From the NCBI GenBank assembly GCA_009774375.1, contig VSNO01000014.1, positions 1 to 41,284 on the forward strand: a stretch of 41,284 nt of DNA. The letters run 5' to 3'. The translations under genes and the position numbers were made by a program. This DNA comes from Lachnospiraceae bacterium. GTDB taxonomy: Bacteria; Bacillota; Clostridia; Lachnospirales; Lachnospiraceae. Below the pieces are notes generated by a model. It was not told the DNA's origin and did not search any database. It was given only the letters and a program-made list of their open reading frames with translations. Shown here one piece after another: positions 6,952-13,843 of this stretch. Each line of letters starts with the position of its first letter. Positions within the stretch are counted from its first letter, which is position 1.

Positions 6952-9324
6952 TCAATTTCTGAACACGATCCTCTGTGCACCCGTGCACGCCCTGATATCC
7001 TTCTCGGATCTCCTGTAATGATCCCGGAACTTTCTCGGGCAGGTGATGACCAGTTCCGGTATTTCGTCCTTCATGGAAAGCTGCTTTTCCGATTTTTCAC
7101 GGCGCACGTCTGCGATCACATTTTTCAGATGCTCGCCAAACTCGATATCGATCTGCACAGTCTCTTTCGTCTCCCACAGGGTCTGGTGCAGGGAGATCTC
7201 CTGCTCATATTGCCGGTAAAATTCCTGATAGATATACTCTGTCACATATGGCGTATAGATGGCATACAGTTTCAGGATCCCAAGCAGGCTGTGATAGATC
7301 GCAACCTGACCTGAATACCGCTGCCCTGCCCCGTGCTTCTCCGGCTGGTACAGCCGCTCCTTCGCGATCTCAATATAATAATCGCAGAAATCCTTCCAGA
7401 ACAGGTTGTCGATCTCGTGGCGCGCCTGCCCGATCTCGTAATCCTCCAACAGCGCGGCCGCCCTGATGGTCGTCTCATTGACGCGCCCCAGGATCCACCT
7501 GTCAACGGGAAGCAGGGCGGCTTCGTCGTATTTTTTCGGTTTTGAGAAATCACCAAGCTGCAGGATCGCAAACTTCGCGGCATTGTATAATTTCCGGATA
7601 AACCGCCTGGAAGTCCGAAGCTCCTCCTCATCGAAAAACATGTCCGTACCAAGCTTGCTGTTCGCCGCCCAGTAACGGATCGCGTCGGCGGAATGCCGCT
7701 CGATCAGCGCCATCGGCGAACCGGCGCCGTTATTTTTGGATTTGCTGATCTTTTCGCCCGGTTTTGCCAGCACGTAGCCGCTGATCATGATGTCCCTCCA
7801 TGGGATCTTCCCTGTGTGGTACAGACTTTTTACGATCGAGTAAAAAGCCCATGTCCTGATGATCTCATGTGCCTGGCTCCGCATTCCCATCGGCAGGATC
7901 TGGTCGGAGATGTCGTCTTTTTCCCTGTATCGGGCATTGATCAGCGTGGTCACAGAGGACGTCGCCCATGTGTCCATGACTGCCATTTCAGGAAGAAATT
8001 CACTGCACCCGCAGGTACAGGCGGACGCCGGACTGCTCTCCGCCGGATTGACGGGCAGACTGCCTTCCTCCGCAAAGACCGGTTTTCCGCAGTCCCTGCA
8101 GTACCAGACAGGAAACGGGACCCCAAAATAGCGCTGCCTTGAGATACACCAGTCCCACTTTAGATTCTCCACCCAGATCTTATAGCGGCCCTTCATGTGC
8201 GCCGGGTGCCAGTTGATCTCGTCTGCCGCCGCAAGATACCGATCCCGCTCTGTCAGCACATCGATGTACCACTGCTTTGACGGGAGCAGTTCCACAGCCG
8301 TCCCGCATCGTTCGTGAACCGCGACCACATGCTGGATCGTCTCCTGTTTTACCAGATATCCGCCCTCGCGCAGAAGCGCTATCATATGCTGCCGCGCCGC
8401 AGCGACTGTCATGCCGCCGATCAGCGCCACGTCACAGTCGATCGTTCCGTCAGGCAGTATGACCCTCTTATACGGAAGATCGTGCTTCTGACACCACTCG
8501 ATATCCGTCGAATCGCCATAGGTCGCACACATAACAGCGCCGGTCCCCTTATCCATGGCTACCGTATCATCGGACAGGATCGGGATCTCGAGATCATACA
8601 GCGGCACGCGGGCTGTCTTTCCGATATATTCCTGCATTCTGCGGTCGAGCGGGTGCACCAGGACACAGACGCAGCCTGCGAGCAGCTCCGGCCTGGTGGT
8701 TGCGATCACAAGATCTCCCAGCGGCGTCCCAAAATTCAGATAGTTAAATGTTGTCGCGCATTCCTTCGTCTCCAGCTCCGCCTGCGCGATGGACGTCTGG
8801 CACTCCGTGCACCACAGCACCGGCGATTCCTTCATATACGCTTTCCCGCTCTTTGCCAGCTCTATGAACGATCTCTGGGATATCTTCTGCGACAGGTCCG
8901 ATATGGTCTGATATTGCAGGCTCCAATCCACGCTGAAACCCAGCCGTCTCCACAGGTTTTGAAACTCCTTCTCGTACTTTTCGATCGTGCCGATGCATTT
9001 CGCGCGGAACGCACTTCGGGGCATCCTGTTCGCACGGACGCCCTCGTCCCGCTCAACCAGCCGTTCCGTCGGCAGACCGTTGTCGTCAAAGCCAAACGGA
9101 TAAAACACATCGTAACCCTGCATACGCTTAAAGCGCGCGATCATCTCTGCCTGCGTGTAGGAAAACACATGCCCGATGTGAAGTTTCCCGCTCACTGTCG
9201 GCGGCGGTGTGTCGATAGAAAAGATCTTGCGCTCTTTTCCGTTTCTGTACTTGTAGATCTCCTGTTCTGTCCAGAACTTTTCCAGTTCGGTTTCTGTTTT
9301 CTGAAAATCATACTTTTGATCCAT
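6952..9324 (-). CDS. valS: Valyl-tRNA synthetase, archaeal-type
   Basis: 790 residues. A class I aminoacyl-tRNA synthetase charging tRNA-Val. Visible are the HIGH motif at residues 49-52 (KLHIGHVFSY), a connective/editing insert, Cys pairs of a zinc-ribbon type near 409-440 (YCRDCG, CTCGC), DTWATSS, MRSQAHEIIRTWAF, and KISKS near 523-527. DTWATSS, R.QAHEIIRTWAF and KISKSKNN follow the archaeal/alphaproteobacterial ValRS pattern rather than the usual bacterial DTWFSS...KMSKSLGN. No C-terminal coiled coil of the bacterial type is seen; the protein ends soon after the anticodon-binding helices. The ATG at 9324 has AAGGAGGG 6 nt upstream. Expression is controlled by the Val-type T-box leader directly upstream. 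Confidence 0.93.
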   Translation of the reverse strand: MDQKYDFQKTETELEKFWTEQEIYKYRNGKERKIFSIDTPPPTVSGKLHIGHVFSYTQAEMIARFKRMQGYDVFYPFGFDDNGLPTERLVERDEGVRANRMPRSAFRAKCIGTIEKYEKEFQNLWRRLGFSVDWSLQYQTISDLSQKISQRSFIELAKSGKAYMKESPVLWCTECQTSIAQAELETKECATTFNYLNFGTPLGDLVIATTRPELLAGCVCVLVHPLDRRMQEYIGKTARVPLYDLEIPILSDDTVAMDKGTGAVMCATYGDSTDIEWCQKHDLPYKRVILPDGTIDCDVALIGGMTVAAARQHMIALLREGGYLVKQETIQHVVAVHERCGTAVELLPSKQWYIDVLTERDRYLAAADEINWHPAHMKGRYKIWVENLKWDWCISRQRYFGVPFPVWYCRDCGKPVFAEEGSLPVNPAESSPASACTCGCSEFLPEMAVMDTWATSSVTTLINARYREKDDISDQILPMGMRSQAHEIIRTWAFYSIVKSLYHTGKIPWRDIMISGYVLAKPGEKISKSKNNGAGSPMALIERHSADAIRYWAANSKLGTDMFFDEEELRTSRRFIRKLYNAAKFAILQLGDFSKPKKYDEAALLPVDRWILGRVNETTIRAAALLEDYEIGQARHEIDNLFWKDFCDYYIEIAKERLYQPEKHGAGQRYSGQVAIYHSLLGILKLYAIYTPYVTEYIYQEFYRQYEQEISLHQTLWETKETVQIDIEFGEHLKNVIADVRREKSEKQLSMKDEIPELVITCPRKFRDHYRRSEKDIRACTGAQRIVFRN

Positions 9325-9375
9325 GTGGAACCCTCCTTGTAGTATAGAATCTATTCGTTTCTCTACAACACAGAC

Positions 9376-9407
9376 AAAAAAATCGCCCTAAGCAAATGCT
9401 TAGGGCG
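9376..9407 (-). terminator. T-box intrinsic terminator
   Basis: On the minus strand CGCCCTAAGCA pairs perfectly with TGCTTAGGGCG (9407-9384), followed by ATTTTTTT. It lies directly after the antiterminator sequence and about 50 nt before the valS start, as expected for the default-off state of a T-box leader. Confidence 0.93.
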
Positions 9408-9731
9408 AAACATGTCCGCGGTACCACCTAATTTCAGGATCAACCGAGCAGGAGAATGACCTTCTCCACTACCCGCGCACAACTCATGCACCGCCTTATC
9501 GGCATACTCCCCTGCACGGGTCTGCGCATAAATATCCTGCACTCTGTACGATGCGGGAACAAAGCAGAACGCTTCATTCCGATATCGCTTCCCCTGATAA
9601 CGGTGGGAATCTCCGTTGGAATCTACTTAGATCCGATAAGATCTGTTCAGTCCAAAGCTCAAAGGCTACTTCCATACTGCCGTCACGAAAGTTTTCACCA
9701 GCCACTTTCTCTCTGTTCATCGGGAAGGAGC

Positions 9732-9893
9732 TGTATGTAAATATCGTGGACAGACTGCGCCGAATATTTCTTCGAGAGTACAGATCAAAAAACGCAGGCG
9801 TAGCGGGCTACGGCGAGGCTTTTTGACCTGTGCTATCGGAGAAATAGGCAAGCAGACTGTTTAAGATATTTACATACAGTTCCGAAGTATGTA
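9732..9893 (-). mobile_element. MITE-like nested palindrome inserted in the T-box Stem I
   Basis: A 14-bp perfect inverted repeat, TGTATGTAAATATC at 9732-9745 and its complement at 9865-9878, encloses a segment that is itself an imperfect palindrome centred near 9808 (GTAGC/GCTAC core, CAAAAA arms, ATTTCT and ACAG further out). GTATGTA occurs at 9733-9739 and again at 9887-9893, compatible with a short duplication. Removing one copy plus the intervening DNA would restore a plain Stem I sequence. There is no coding capacity. Confidence 0.6.
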
Positions 9894-9935
9894 CTCCTCC
9901 TCGTCAATGCTTTTTGTCTGTAATTGTTATCTTGA

Positions 9936-9963
9936 ATTGTACCACAATATTTTTCTTTGTCAA
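9936..9963 (-). promoter_or_regulatory. Sigma-A promoter of the T-box/valS transcript
   Basis: On the minus strand TTGACA (9963-9958) and TACAAT (9941-9936) are separated by 16 bp. The predicted start near 9929 precedes the T-box Stem I. Confidence 0.8.
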
Positions 9964-10012
9964 CTGAATTTTTGCTGCCTGCTGCTGTCTCAACTCAGGC
10001 TACAGATCTCCA

Positions 10013-10384
10013 TCAACGAAGATCCGACAATGTAATTCTATCATATGCGCCATTCTTAGCATCTTCCGGATGCGGTTCTAAACCAATGATCGTTATCTCA
10101 TTCTGATTGGGTCCATAAACCCAGAACATCCTTCTCGCCCCACTTCTTCTGTTCTCTAAATATGACTGCCATACTTTCATACCATATCTCTTAGATAACG
10201 GATCGATCTCATGTGTATTTAATCCTGGATAAAATGGATCATTCGCTAATTTCTTTAATGTATTTCCCCACTTTCTGTATAGTTCCTCATCATTTTTTCC
10301 AATCGTACCGTTGCGGGACTCTGTCTGTAATTTATTCCACAATCCTGCCATCTCCGGAATGCCCATTCGTATTGTAAATTCCAT
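10013..10384 (-). CDS. Probable RelE/ParE-like toxin of a type II TA pair
   Basis: 123 residues. After a helical N-terminal half (GLWNKLQTES...LYRKWGNTLKKLANDPFYPGLNTHEI) the C-terminal half reads YGMKVWQSYLENRRSGARRMFWVYGPNQNEITIIGLEPHPED. This alternation of basic and beta segments is like the RelE/ParE fold, where the toxin is usually an mRNA endonuclease or gyrase inhibitor. The ATG at 10384 is preceded by GCGGAG and lies 12 bp behind the putative antitoxin gene. The toxin role is inferred from fold-like features and the two-gene arrangement; the exact family is uncertain. Confidence 0.6.
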   Translation of the reverse strand: MEFTIRMGIPEMAGLWNKLQTESRNGTIGKNDEELYRKWGNTLKKLANDPFYPGLNTHEIDPLSKRYGMKVWQSYLENRRSGARRMFWVYGPNQNEITIIGLEPHPEDAKNGAYDRITLSDLR

Positions 10385-10396
10385 ATCTGTACTCCG

Positions 10397-10636
10397 CTAA
10401 AAGTCCGATAGATCAACAGAAGGAGAAACTTCTCCCATTTTAAAATTTCTGATCGCCTTATCCATATCATCCAGTGTTTTCACAGAAATACAATCTGGAA
10501 CAGTTAATTCTCTTGGTTCAAGTACGATGCATCCATTGTCGTACTCCTTCACATTGTAATACTGATACGAAGCTCCTCTGAGAGTTATTCTTTTTTTATC
10601 ATCAATATGAACTGTGTAATCTTTTACTGGTGTCAT
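10397..10636 (-). CDS. Probable antitoxin (AbrB/MazE-like N-terminus)
   Basis: 79 residues from the ATG at 10636, which has GGAGG eight bases upstream. An ATG at 10651 is in frame but has no ribosome-binding site and lies within the operator palindrome. TVHIDDKKRITLRGASYQYYNVKEYDNGCIVLEPREL resembles a swapped-hairpin AbrB/MazE DNA-binding half, followed by an acidic helical tail suited to toxin binding. It comes first in the operon, as in most type II systems, and probably represses its own promoter through the 34-bp palindrome. Confidence 0.6.
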   Translation of the reverse strand: MTPVKDYTVHIDDKKRITLRGASYQYYNVKEYDNGCIVLEPRELTVPDCISVKTLDDMDKAIRNFKMGEVSPSVDLSDF

Positions 10637-10649
10637 AATGTCCGCCTCC

Positions 10650-10683
10650 ATGATATCAAGTGGGATATCCCACTTGATATCAT
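10650..10683 (-). promoter_or_regulatory. Perfect 34-bp palindrome, operator of the TA operon
   Basis: Positions 10650-10683 read identically on both strands, with ATGATATCAAG at each end and GATATC in the centre. It overlaps the edge of the -10 element and the predicted transcription start (~10675), an ideal place for autorepression by the antitoxin or toxin-antitoxin complex. Confidence 0.85.
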
Positions 10684-10710
10684 ACTACCTCTCTACAACG
10701 TATCTGTCAA
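10682..10710 (-). promoter_or_regulatory. Sigma-A promoter of the TA operon
   Basis: On the minus strand TTGACA (10710-10705), 17 bp, TAGTAT (10687-10682). The operator palindrome begins at the -10 element. Confidence 0.8.
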
Positions 10711-10786
10711 TATAGGGAACTTAGAAAAAAGAAAATAACAATCTCCCTGGATCGACGAACGGATCATACCACAATAGTCTACCTCA

Positions 10787-11131
10787 TCAACTGGATTTTT
10801 TATCCGCTTTCACCAAAGCCTGGTACATGACTCCCCACTCAAACAGAGATGATACGATCGGCCGCATTGTTTCGCCCAGTTCGCTTAAAGCATACTCTAC
10901 CCGCACAGGAACTTCGGGATAAACCGTGCGGTTGATGATGCCGTCAGCTTCCATGGAGCGAAGATTGTCTGTCAGAACCCGCTGACTGATGCCGGGAATA
11001 TCTTTTTGCAGCTCATTAAACCGCCATGGACGGTCCAACAGTCTCTGCACGATAAAGATCTTCCACTTATTTCCGATCAGCATCAGCGTTGTGGCAACAG
11101 GGCAGGCTGGCAGTTCGTCTTTTGTCAGCAT
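10787..11131 (-). CDS. HxlR-family transcriptional regulator
   Basis: 114 residues with the family pattern CPVATTLMLIGNKWKIFIVQRLL, winged-helix text RFNELQKDIPGISQRVLTDNLRSMEADGII and RVEYALSELGE. HxlR proteins bind DNA as dimers; several (YodB, HypR) sense quinones, aldehydes or disulfide stress through a Cys near the N-terminus and control nitroreductase or oxidoreductase genes. The only Cys seen in that area is Cys10, directly before the first helix. The gene is divergent from the ACGX peptide operon, which contains a nitroreductase, so it is the obvious candidate regulator. Its ATG at 11131 follows AGGAGG. Confidence 0.9.
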   Translation of the reverse strand: MLTKDELPACPVATTLMLIGNKWKIFIVQRLLDRPWRFNELQKDIPGISQRVLTDNLRSMEADGIINRTVYPEVPVRVEYALSELGETMRPIVSSLFEWGVMYQALVKADKKSS

Positions 11132-11152
11132 ATAGAATACCTCCTATCATAT

Positions 11153-11162
11153 GTAACGTTAC
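11153..11162. promoter_or_regulatory. Candidate HxlR operator
   Basis: A perfect palindrome, GTAACGTTAC, lies 21 bp upstream of the HxlR start codon in the divergent intergenic region. A -35-like TTGGCA followed 17 bp later by TACATA for the HxlR gene overlaps it. The assignment rests on position and symmetry only. Confidence 0.35.
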
Positions 11163-11331
11163 GGTTCAGCCTTGCCAAACTATAACAATATAACATTTAT
11201 TTCTGCACCAGCTAAGGAAAAGCTCACTACATAATAAAATAGTGCGTACTTTTATTTTTGTCTGCTGCAGTTTATGATAAGTATAGACCAAAGAGGTCAC
11301 AAAATCAAGCAATATTAAGGAGGTAACAATC

Positions 11332-11472
11332 ATGAGTAATCTTGAAAATGTAGCTGCATTTGCTGGTTCAAATGCCACATCAGCCTGCGGTTCGGCCTGC
11401 GGCGCGGCTGATCCCAAACCCGGGGAAAAACCCGCATCAGCCTGCGGCGCGGCTGATCCGGCATCAAAGTAA
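11332..11472 (+). CDS. ACGX-repeat RiPP precursor peptide
   Basis: 46 residues, beginning MSNLENVAAFAGSNATSACG, with the ATG 9 nt after a perfect AAGGAGG. It has a short leader-like N-terminus and a C-terminal core with three ACG units arranged as SACGSACGAADP and, after a PKPGEKPA linker, SACGAADP. The core contains only three Cys and no other typical modification residues apart from Ser, Asp and Lys. A DNA segment of about 20 bp encoding the ACGAADP unit is repeated at about 11394 and 11434, suggesting unit duplication. The next gene is a radical SAM/SPASM enzyme, so this is very probably its substrate. The layout agrees with the ACGX-repeat peptide systems defined by genome mining; the mature product is unknown. 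Confidence 0.85.
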   Translation: MSNLENVAAFAGSNATSACGSACGAADPKPGEKPASACGAADPASK

Positions 11473-11483
11473 ACTTTTGTCCG

Positions 11484-11530
11484 ACTCCCGGCGAGCAGGA
11501 AAGAGCCATCTTTCCCTGCTCGCCGGGAGT
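11484..11530 (+). terminator. Strong intra-operon hairpin between precursor and maturase
   Basis: A 20-bp stem (ACTCCCGGCGAGCAGG... paired with its complement, one bulged base) with a 6-nt AGCCAT loop, starting 12 bp after the precursor stop. Only a weak, interrupted T-run follows (TTTACACAAAACTTT), so it probably terminates partially or protects the upstream mRNA. Either would give much more precursor than enzyme, a common arrangement in peptide operons. Confidence 0.75.
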
Positions 11531-11560
11531 TTACACAAAACTTTAGGAGGAATATCCGAT

Positions 11561-12610
11561 ATGAAACCCTACTTTGCGTTCCAATGGCATATCACAGACG
11601 AATGTGATCAAAGATGCAGACATTGCTATATTTTTTCAGAGGATAACCAGATCTGCCTGAAACAGATGCGATATGAGGAGATGGAAACAGTCCTTTCAAG
11701 CTGCATGGATCTGTGCGAAAGGCTAGGCCGCACACCGTATTTTTATATCACAGGCGGTGATCCGATCTTGCACAAAGATTTTTGGCGGCTATGCGGACTG
11801 CTGGAAAAAAATCATATCACCTTTGGCATTTTGGGGAACCCGTTCCATTTGACAGATGATGTGTGCAAACGGCTTTATGCGTATGGCTGCCGGAAATATC
11901 AGCTTTCACTGGACGGAATGAGAGAAACTCACGACAGATTCAGAAAACCCGGCTCTTTTGATATCACAGTAGAGAAGATCGACTGTATCAGGAAGGCAGG
12001 AATGTACTGCGCAGTCATGTCCACAGTATCATGCGCGAATAAAGATGAGTTTCCCGAGCTGATCGACCTGGTCGTGGACAAAAATGTCGATGTGTTCGCA
12101 TTTGGAAGATACTGCCCTACAAGTGAACAAAAGGCGGAAGACTATCATATCCCTCCGCTTGAATACAGGGCATTTCTGGAAAAATGCTGGGAAAAGTATG
12201 AACAGTATAAGGACAGACATACAACCTTTCAGTTAAAAGACCATCTATGGACCTTATTTTTATATGAAAAAGGAATTTTTAAGATACCGGAAAACGCGGA
12301 TAAGAAAATGATATACGACGGCTGCCACTGCGCGATCAGCCATATGACGATCCTCCCGACGGGTGACGTATATGCCTGCCGGCGAATGGAAAGTAAGATC
12401 GGCAATGTATTTGATACTTCCATGTACGACCTTTTTATGAGTGCCAGCATGGAAAAATATCGTGATTTTGATCGGTTTGAAAAGTGCAGCATGTGTGAGC
12501 TTCGCGGGTTCTGCAGGGGCTGTCCTGCGGTGACCTATGGCTACACCGGAAATATGTATGCGCCTGATCCGCAATGCTGGAAGATCATCGAAAACACTTC
12601 GGAGGTGTGA
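11561..12610 (+). CDS. Radical SAM/SPASM peptide maturase (ACGX-type system)
   Basis: 349 residues. The radical SAM cluster motif is CDQRCRHC at residues 15-22 (Cys15, 19, 22), followed by YFYITGGDPILH (the GGE-like SAM-binding motif). The C-terminal SPASM region holds CHCAISHMTILPTGDVYACRR and CSMCELRGFCRGCPA, plus a late DPQC, enough Cys for auxiliary Fe-S clusters. Related enzymes install thioether or C-C crosslinks or epimerise residues in peptides; which reaction occurs here cannot be read. The start is ATG at 11561, 9 nt after AGGAGG; upstream in-frame extensions overlap the precursor and are not credible. Its TGA nearly touches the nitroreductase start. Confidence 0.93.
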   Translation: MKPYFAFQWHITDECDQRCRHCYIFSEDNQICLKQMRYEEMETVLSSCMDLCERLGRTPYFYITGGDPILHKDFWRLCGLLEKNHITFGILGNPFHLTDDVCKRLYAYGCRKYQLSLDGMRETHDRFRKPGSFDITVEKIDCIRKAGMYCAVMSTVSCANKDEFPELIDLVVDKNVDVFAFGRYCPTSEQKAEDYHIPPLEYRAFLEKCWEKYEQYKDRHTTFQLKDHLWTLFLYEKGIFKIPENADKKMIYDGCHCAISHMTILPTGDVYACRRMESKIGNVFDTSMYDLFMSASMEKYRDFDRFEKCSMCELRGFCRGCPAVTYGYTGNMYAPDPQCWKIIENTSEV

Positions 12611-12611
12611 T

Positions 12612-13190
12612 ATGGATATTTTAGATCTCATGAAAAAACGCAGGTCCATCCGCAAATACCAGGATCGGCAGATCGACAGAAAAGATCTGGAAAAGATCAT
12701 CGGGGCAGGATTGTACGCACCCAATGCTGGCGGCGGGCAGAGGGCACGGATCATTGCCGTTCATAACAGAGCATTGACAGCGCAGATCGGCAGGCTTAAC
12801 CTTGCACGGTTTGACCGGAGCCGCCTTGCAGGAGGTTATGTATCCGCTAAACAGCCCAGTAATATTGATGATCCGACGATCAAAAACGGATTTTACGGAG
12901 CGCCCGCGGTCTGTATCATTTTTGGCGCCAGGAATTTTTTATACAGTATTCCCGATGCATTCTGCTGTGCAGAAAATATGGTGCTTGAGGCCGCACACCT
13001 GGGGATCGCATCCTGTATCGTTGCCAGAGGGGAGGAAACCTTTGACAACGCTGCCGGCGCAGCATTGTTGAAAAAGTGGGGTATTCCCGACACAGAGACA
13101 GCCCGCTGCTTTGTGATACTGGGATACTGTGACGGGCGTTACCCGCAAGTGAAACCAAGAAAAGAAGACCGTTTTATGATCATTGATTAA
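12612..13190 (+). CDS. Nitroreductase-family FMN protein in the ACGX operon
   Basis: 192 residues. MDILDLMKKRRSIRKYQDRQIDRKDLEKIIGAGLYAPNAGG is the classic nitroreductase opening, where the RRSIRKY stretch binds FMN phosphate. AENMVLEAAHLGIASCIVARGEE and VILGYCDGRYPQVKPRKEDRF continue the fold, which is a homodimer using NAD(P)H. The start at 12612 follows GGAGGTG, 1 bp after the maturase stop, so translation is coupled. Possible roles are reduction or dehydrogenation of the peptide, electron supply to the Fe-S enzymes, or detoxification; the HxlR neighbour favours a redox link. The start at 12612 is preferred over in-frame upstream codons inside the maturase gene. Confidence 0.9.
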   Translation: MDILDLMKKRRSIRKYQDRQIDRKDLEKIIGAGLYAPNAGGGQRARIIAVHNRALTAQIGRLNLARFDRSRLAGGYVSAKQPSNIDDPTIKNGFYGAPAVCIIFGARNFLYSIPDAFCCAENMVLEAAHLGIASCIVARGEETFDNAAGAALLKKWGIPDTETARCFVILGYCDGRYPQVKPRKEDRFMIID

Positions 13191-13204
13191 GATTGGAGGA
13201 ATAT

Positions 13205-13819
13205 ATGATGGATGCGCAAACCTGTTTAAAAAAGCTGGAGTATGTCGGCGTGCTGAATTTTGCGACTGTGGATCGATATGGAAAGCCACAGATCAGAAAC
13301 ATCAGTGCGATCCATTACGAACAGCAGTCCATGTACTTTTTTACAGCGAGGGGCAAGGCCTTTTGCGAAGAATTGCTGTCAGACGGAAATGTACAGATAT
13401 TGGGATATACCAAATACAAAGAGATGATAAGGCTCTCTGCAAAAGCTGAGAAGATACCTGAACACGAACAGGGAAAATGGATCGATACCATCTTTGCAGA
13501 ACAGCCTTATCTATCAAATGTTTATCCGGGCAGCACCAGGGAGATCGGCATTGTCTTCTGTATCCGGAATGCCGAGATCGAATATTTCAATCTCGGCGTC
13601 AATCCGATCTTTCGTGAAAAATATGCGATCGGAAACGCCGGCATAACCGAAAAAGGCTACTATATCTCACAGGACTGTATCGGCTGCGGCAAATGCCAGA
13701 GCAACTGTCCGCAGAGATGTATCGTTTCCGACAGACCCTATGAGATCAAGCAGGAACACTGTCTGCATTGTGGAAACTGCTATGAAAAGTGCCCTGTGGG
13801 AGCTGTGAAAAAGTTGTGA
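13205..13819 (+). CDS. Flavin split-barrel (PNPOx-like) protein fused to a 2[4Fe-4S] ferredoxin
   Basis: 204 residues. The N-terminal ~140 residues (YVGVLNFATVDRYGKPQIRNISAIHYEQQSMYFFTARGKAF) are a pyridoxamine-phosphate-oxidase-like FMN-binding barrel. The C-terminus holds two ferredoxin clusters, CIGCGKCQSNCPQRC and CLHCGNCYEKCPVGA. A flavin joined to Fe-S clusters suggests an electron-transfer reductase, possibly feeding the radical SAM enzyme or acting with the nitroreductase. The ATG at 13205 follows TTGGAGGA and lies 14 bp after the nitroreductase stop, so it belongs to the same operon. No clear terminator is seen after it, but the next gene converges. Confidence 0.9.
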   Translation: MMDAQTCLKKLEYVGVLNFATVDRYGKPQIRNISAIHYEQQSMYFFTARGKAFCEELLSDGNVQILGYTKYKEMIRLSAKAEKIPEHEQGKWIDTIFAEQPYLSNVYPGSTREIGIVFCIRNAEIEYFNLGVNPIFREKYAIGNAGITEKGYYISQDCIGCGKCQSNCPQRCIVSDRPYEIKQEHCLHCGNCYEKCPVGAVKKL

Positions 13820-13843
13820 CCGGATATCGCAGAAAAGATTCCA

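Larger units (their letters stand above)
9376..9929 (-). promoter_or_regulatory. T-box riboswitch leader, specifier GUA (Val)
   Basis: The minus strand upstream of valS carries the signature AGGTGGTACCGCGGACATG (9429-9411), which is the antiterminator that binds the uncharged tRNA acceptor end. A terminator follows. Stem I features are present: GACGAGGAGGAGTAC at its start, the AGAGAG and GGTGAAAA distal elements, and GAAGTAGCCTTTGAGC, in which GTA (9669-9667) occupies the specifier position and encodes Val, agreeing with the downstream gene. At about 550 nt the leader is far longer than the usual 200-300 nt because of the palindromic segment at 9732-9893. Confidence 0.93.

Noticed and set aside
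8314..9342. 342-codon plus-strand frame over valS
   Set aside because: It is antisense to a well-supported synthetase gene and has no motif or ribosome-binding site.
9456..9826. Short plus-strand open frames in the valS leader
   Set aside because: They are antisense to the T-box leader and its palindromic insert, with no coding signature.
11360..12610. Longer 416-codon version of the radical SAM gene
   Set aside because: The extra N-terminus runs out of frame through the precursor gene and the hairpin. The ATG at 11561 with AGGAGG nine bases upstream is the credible start.
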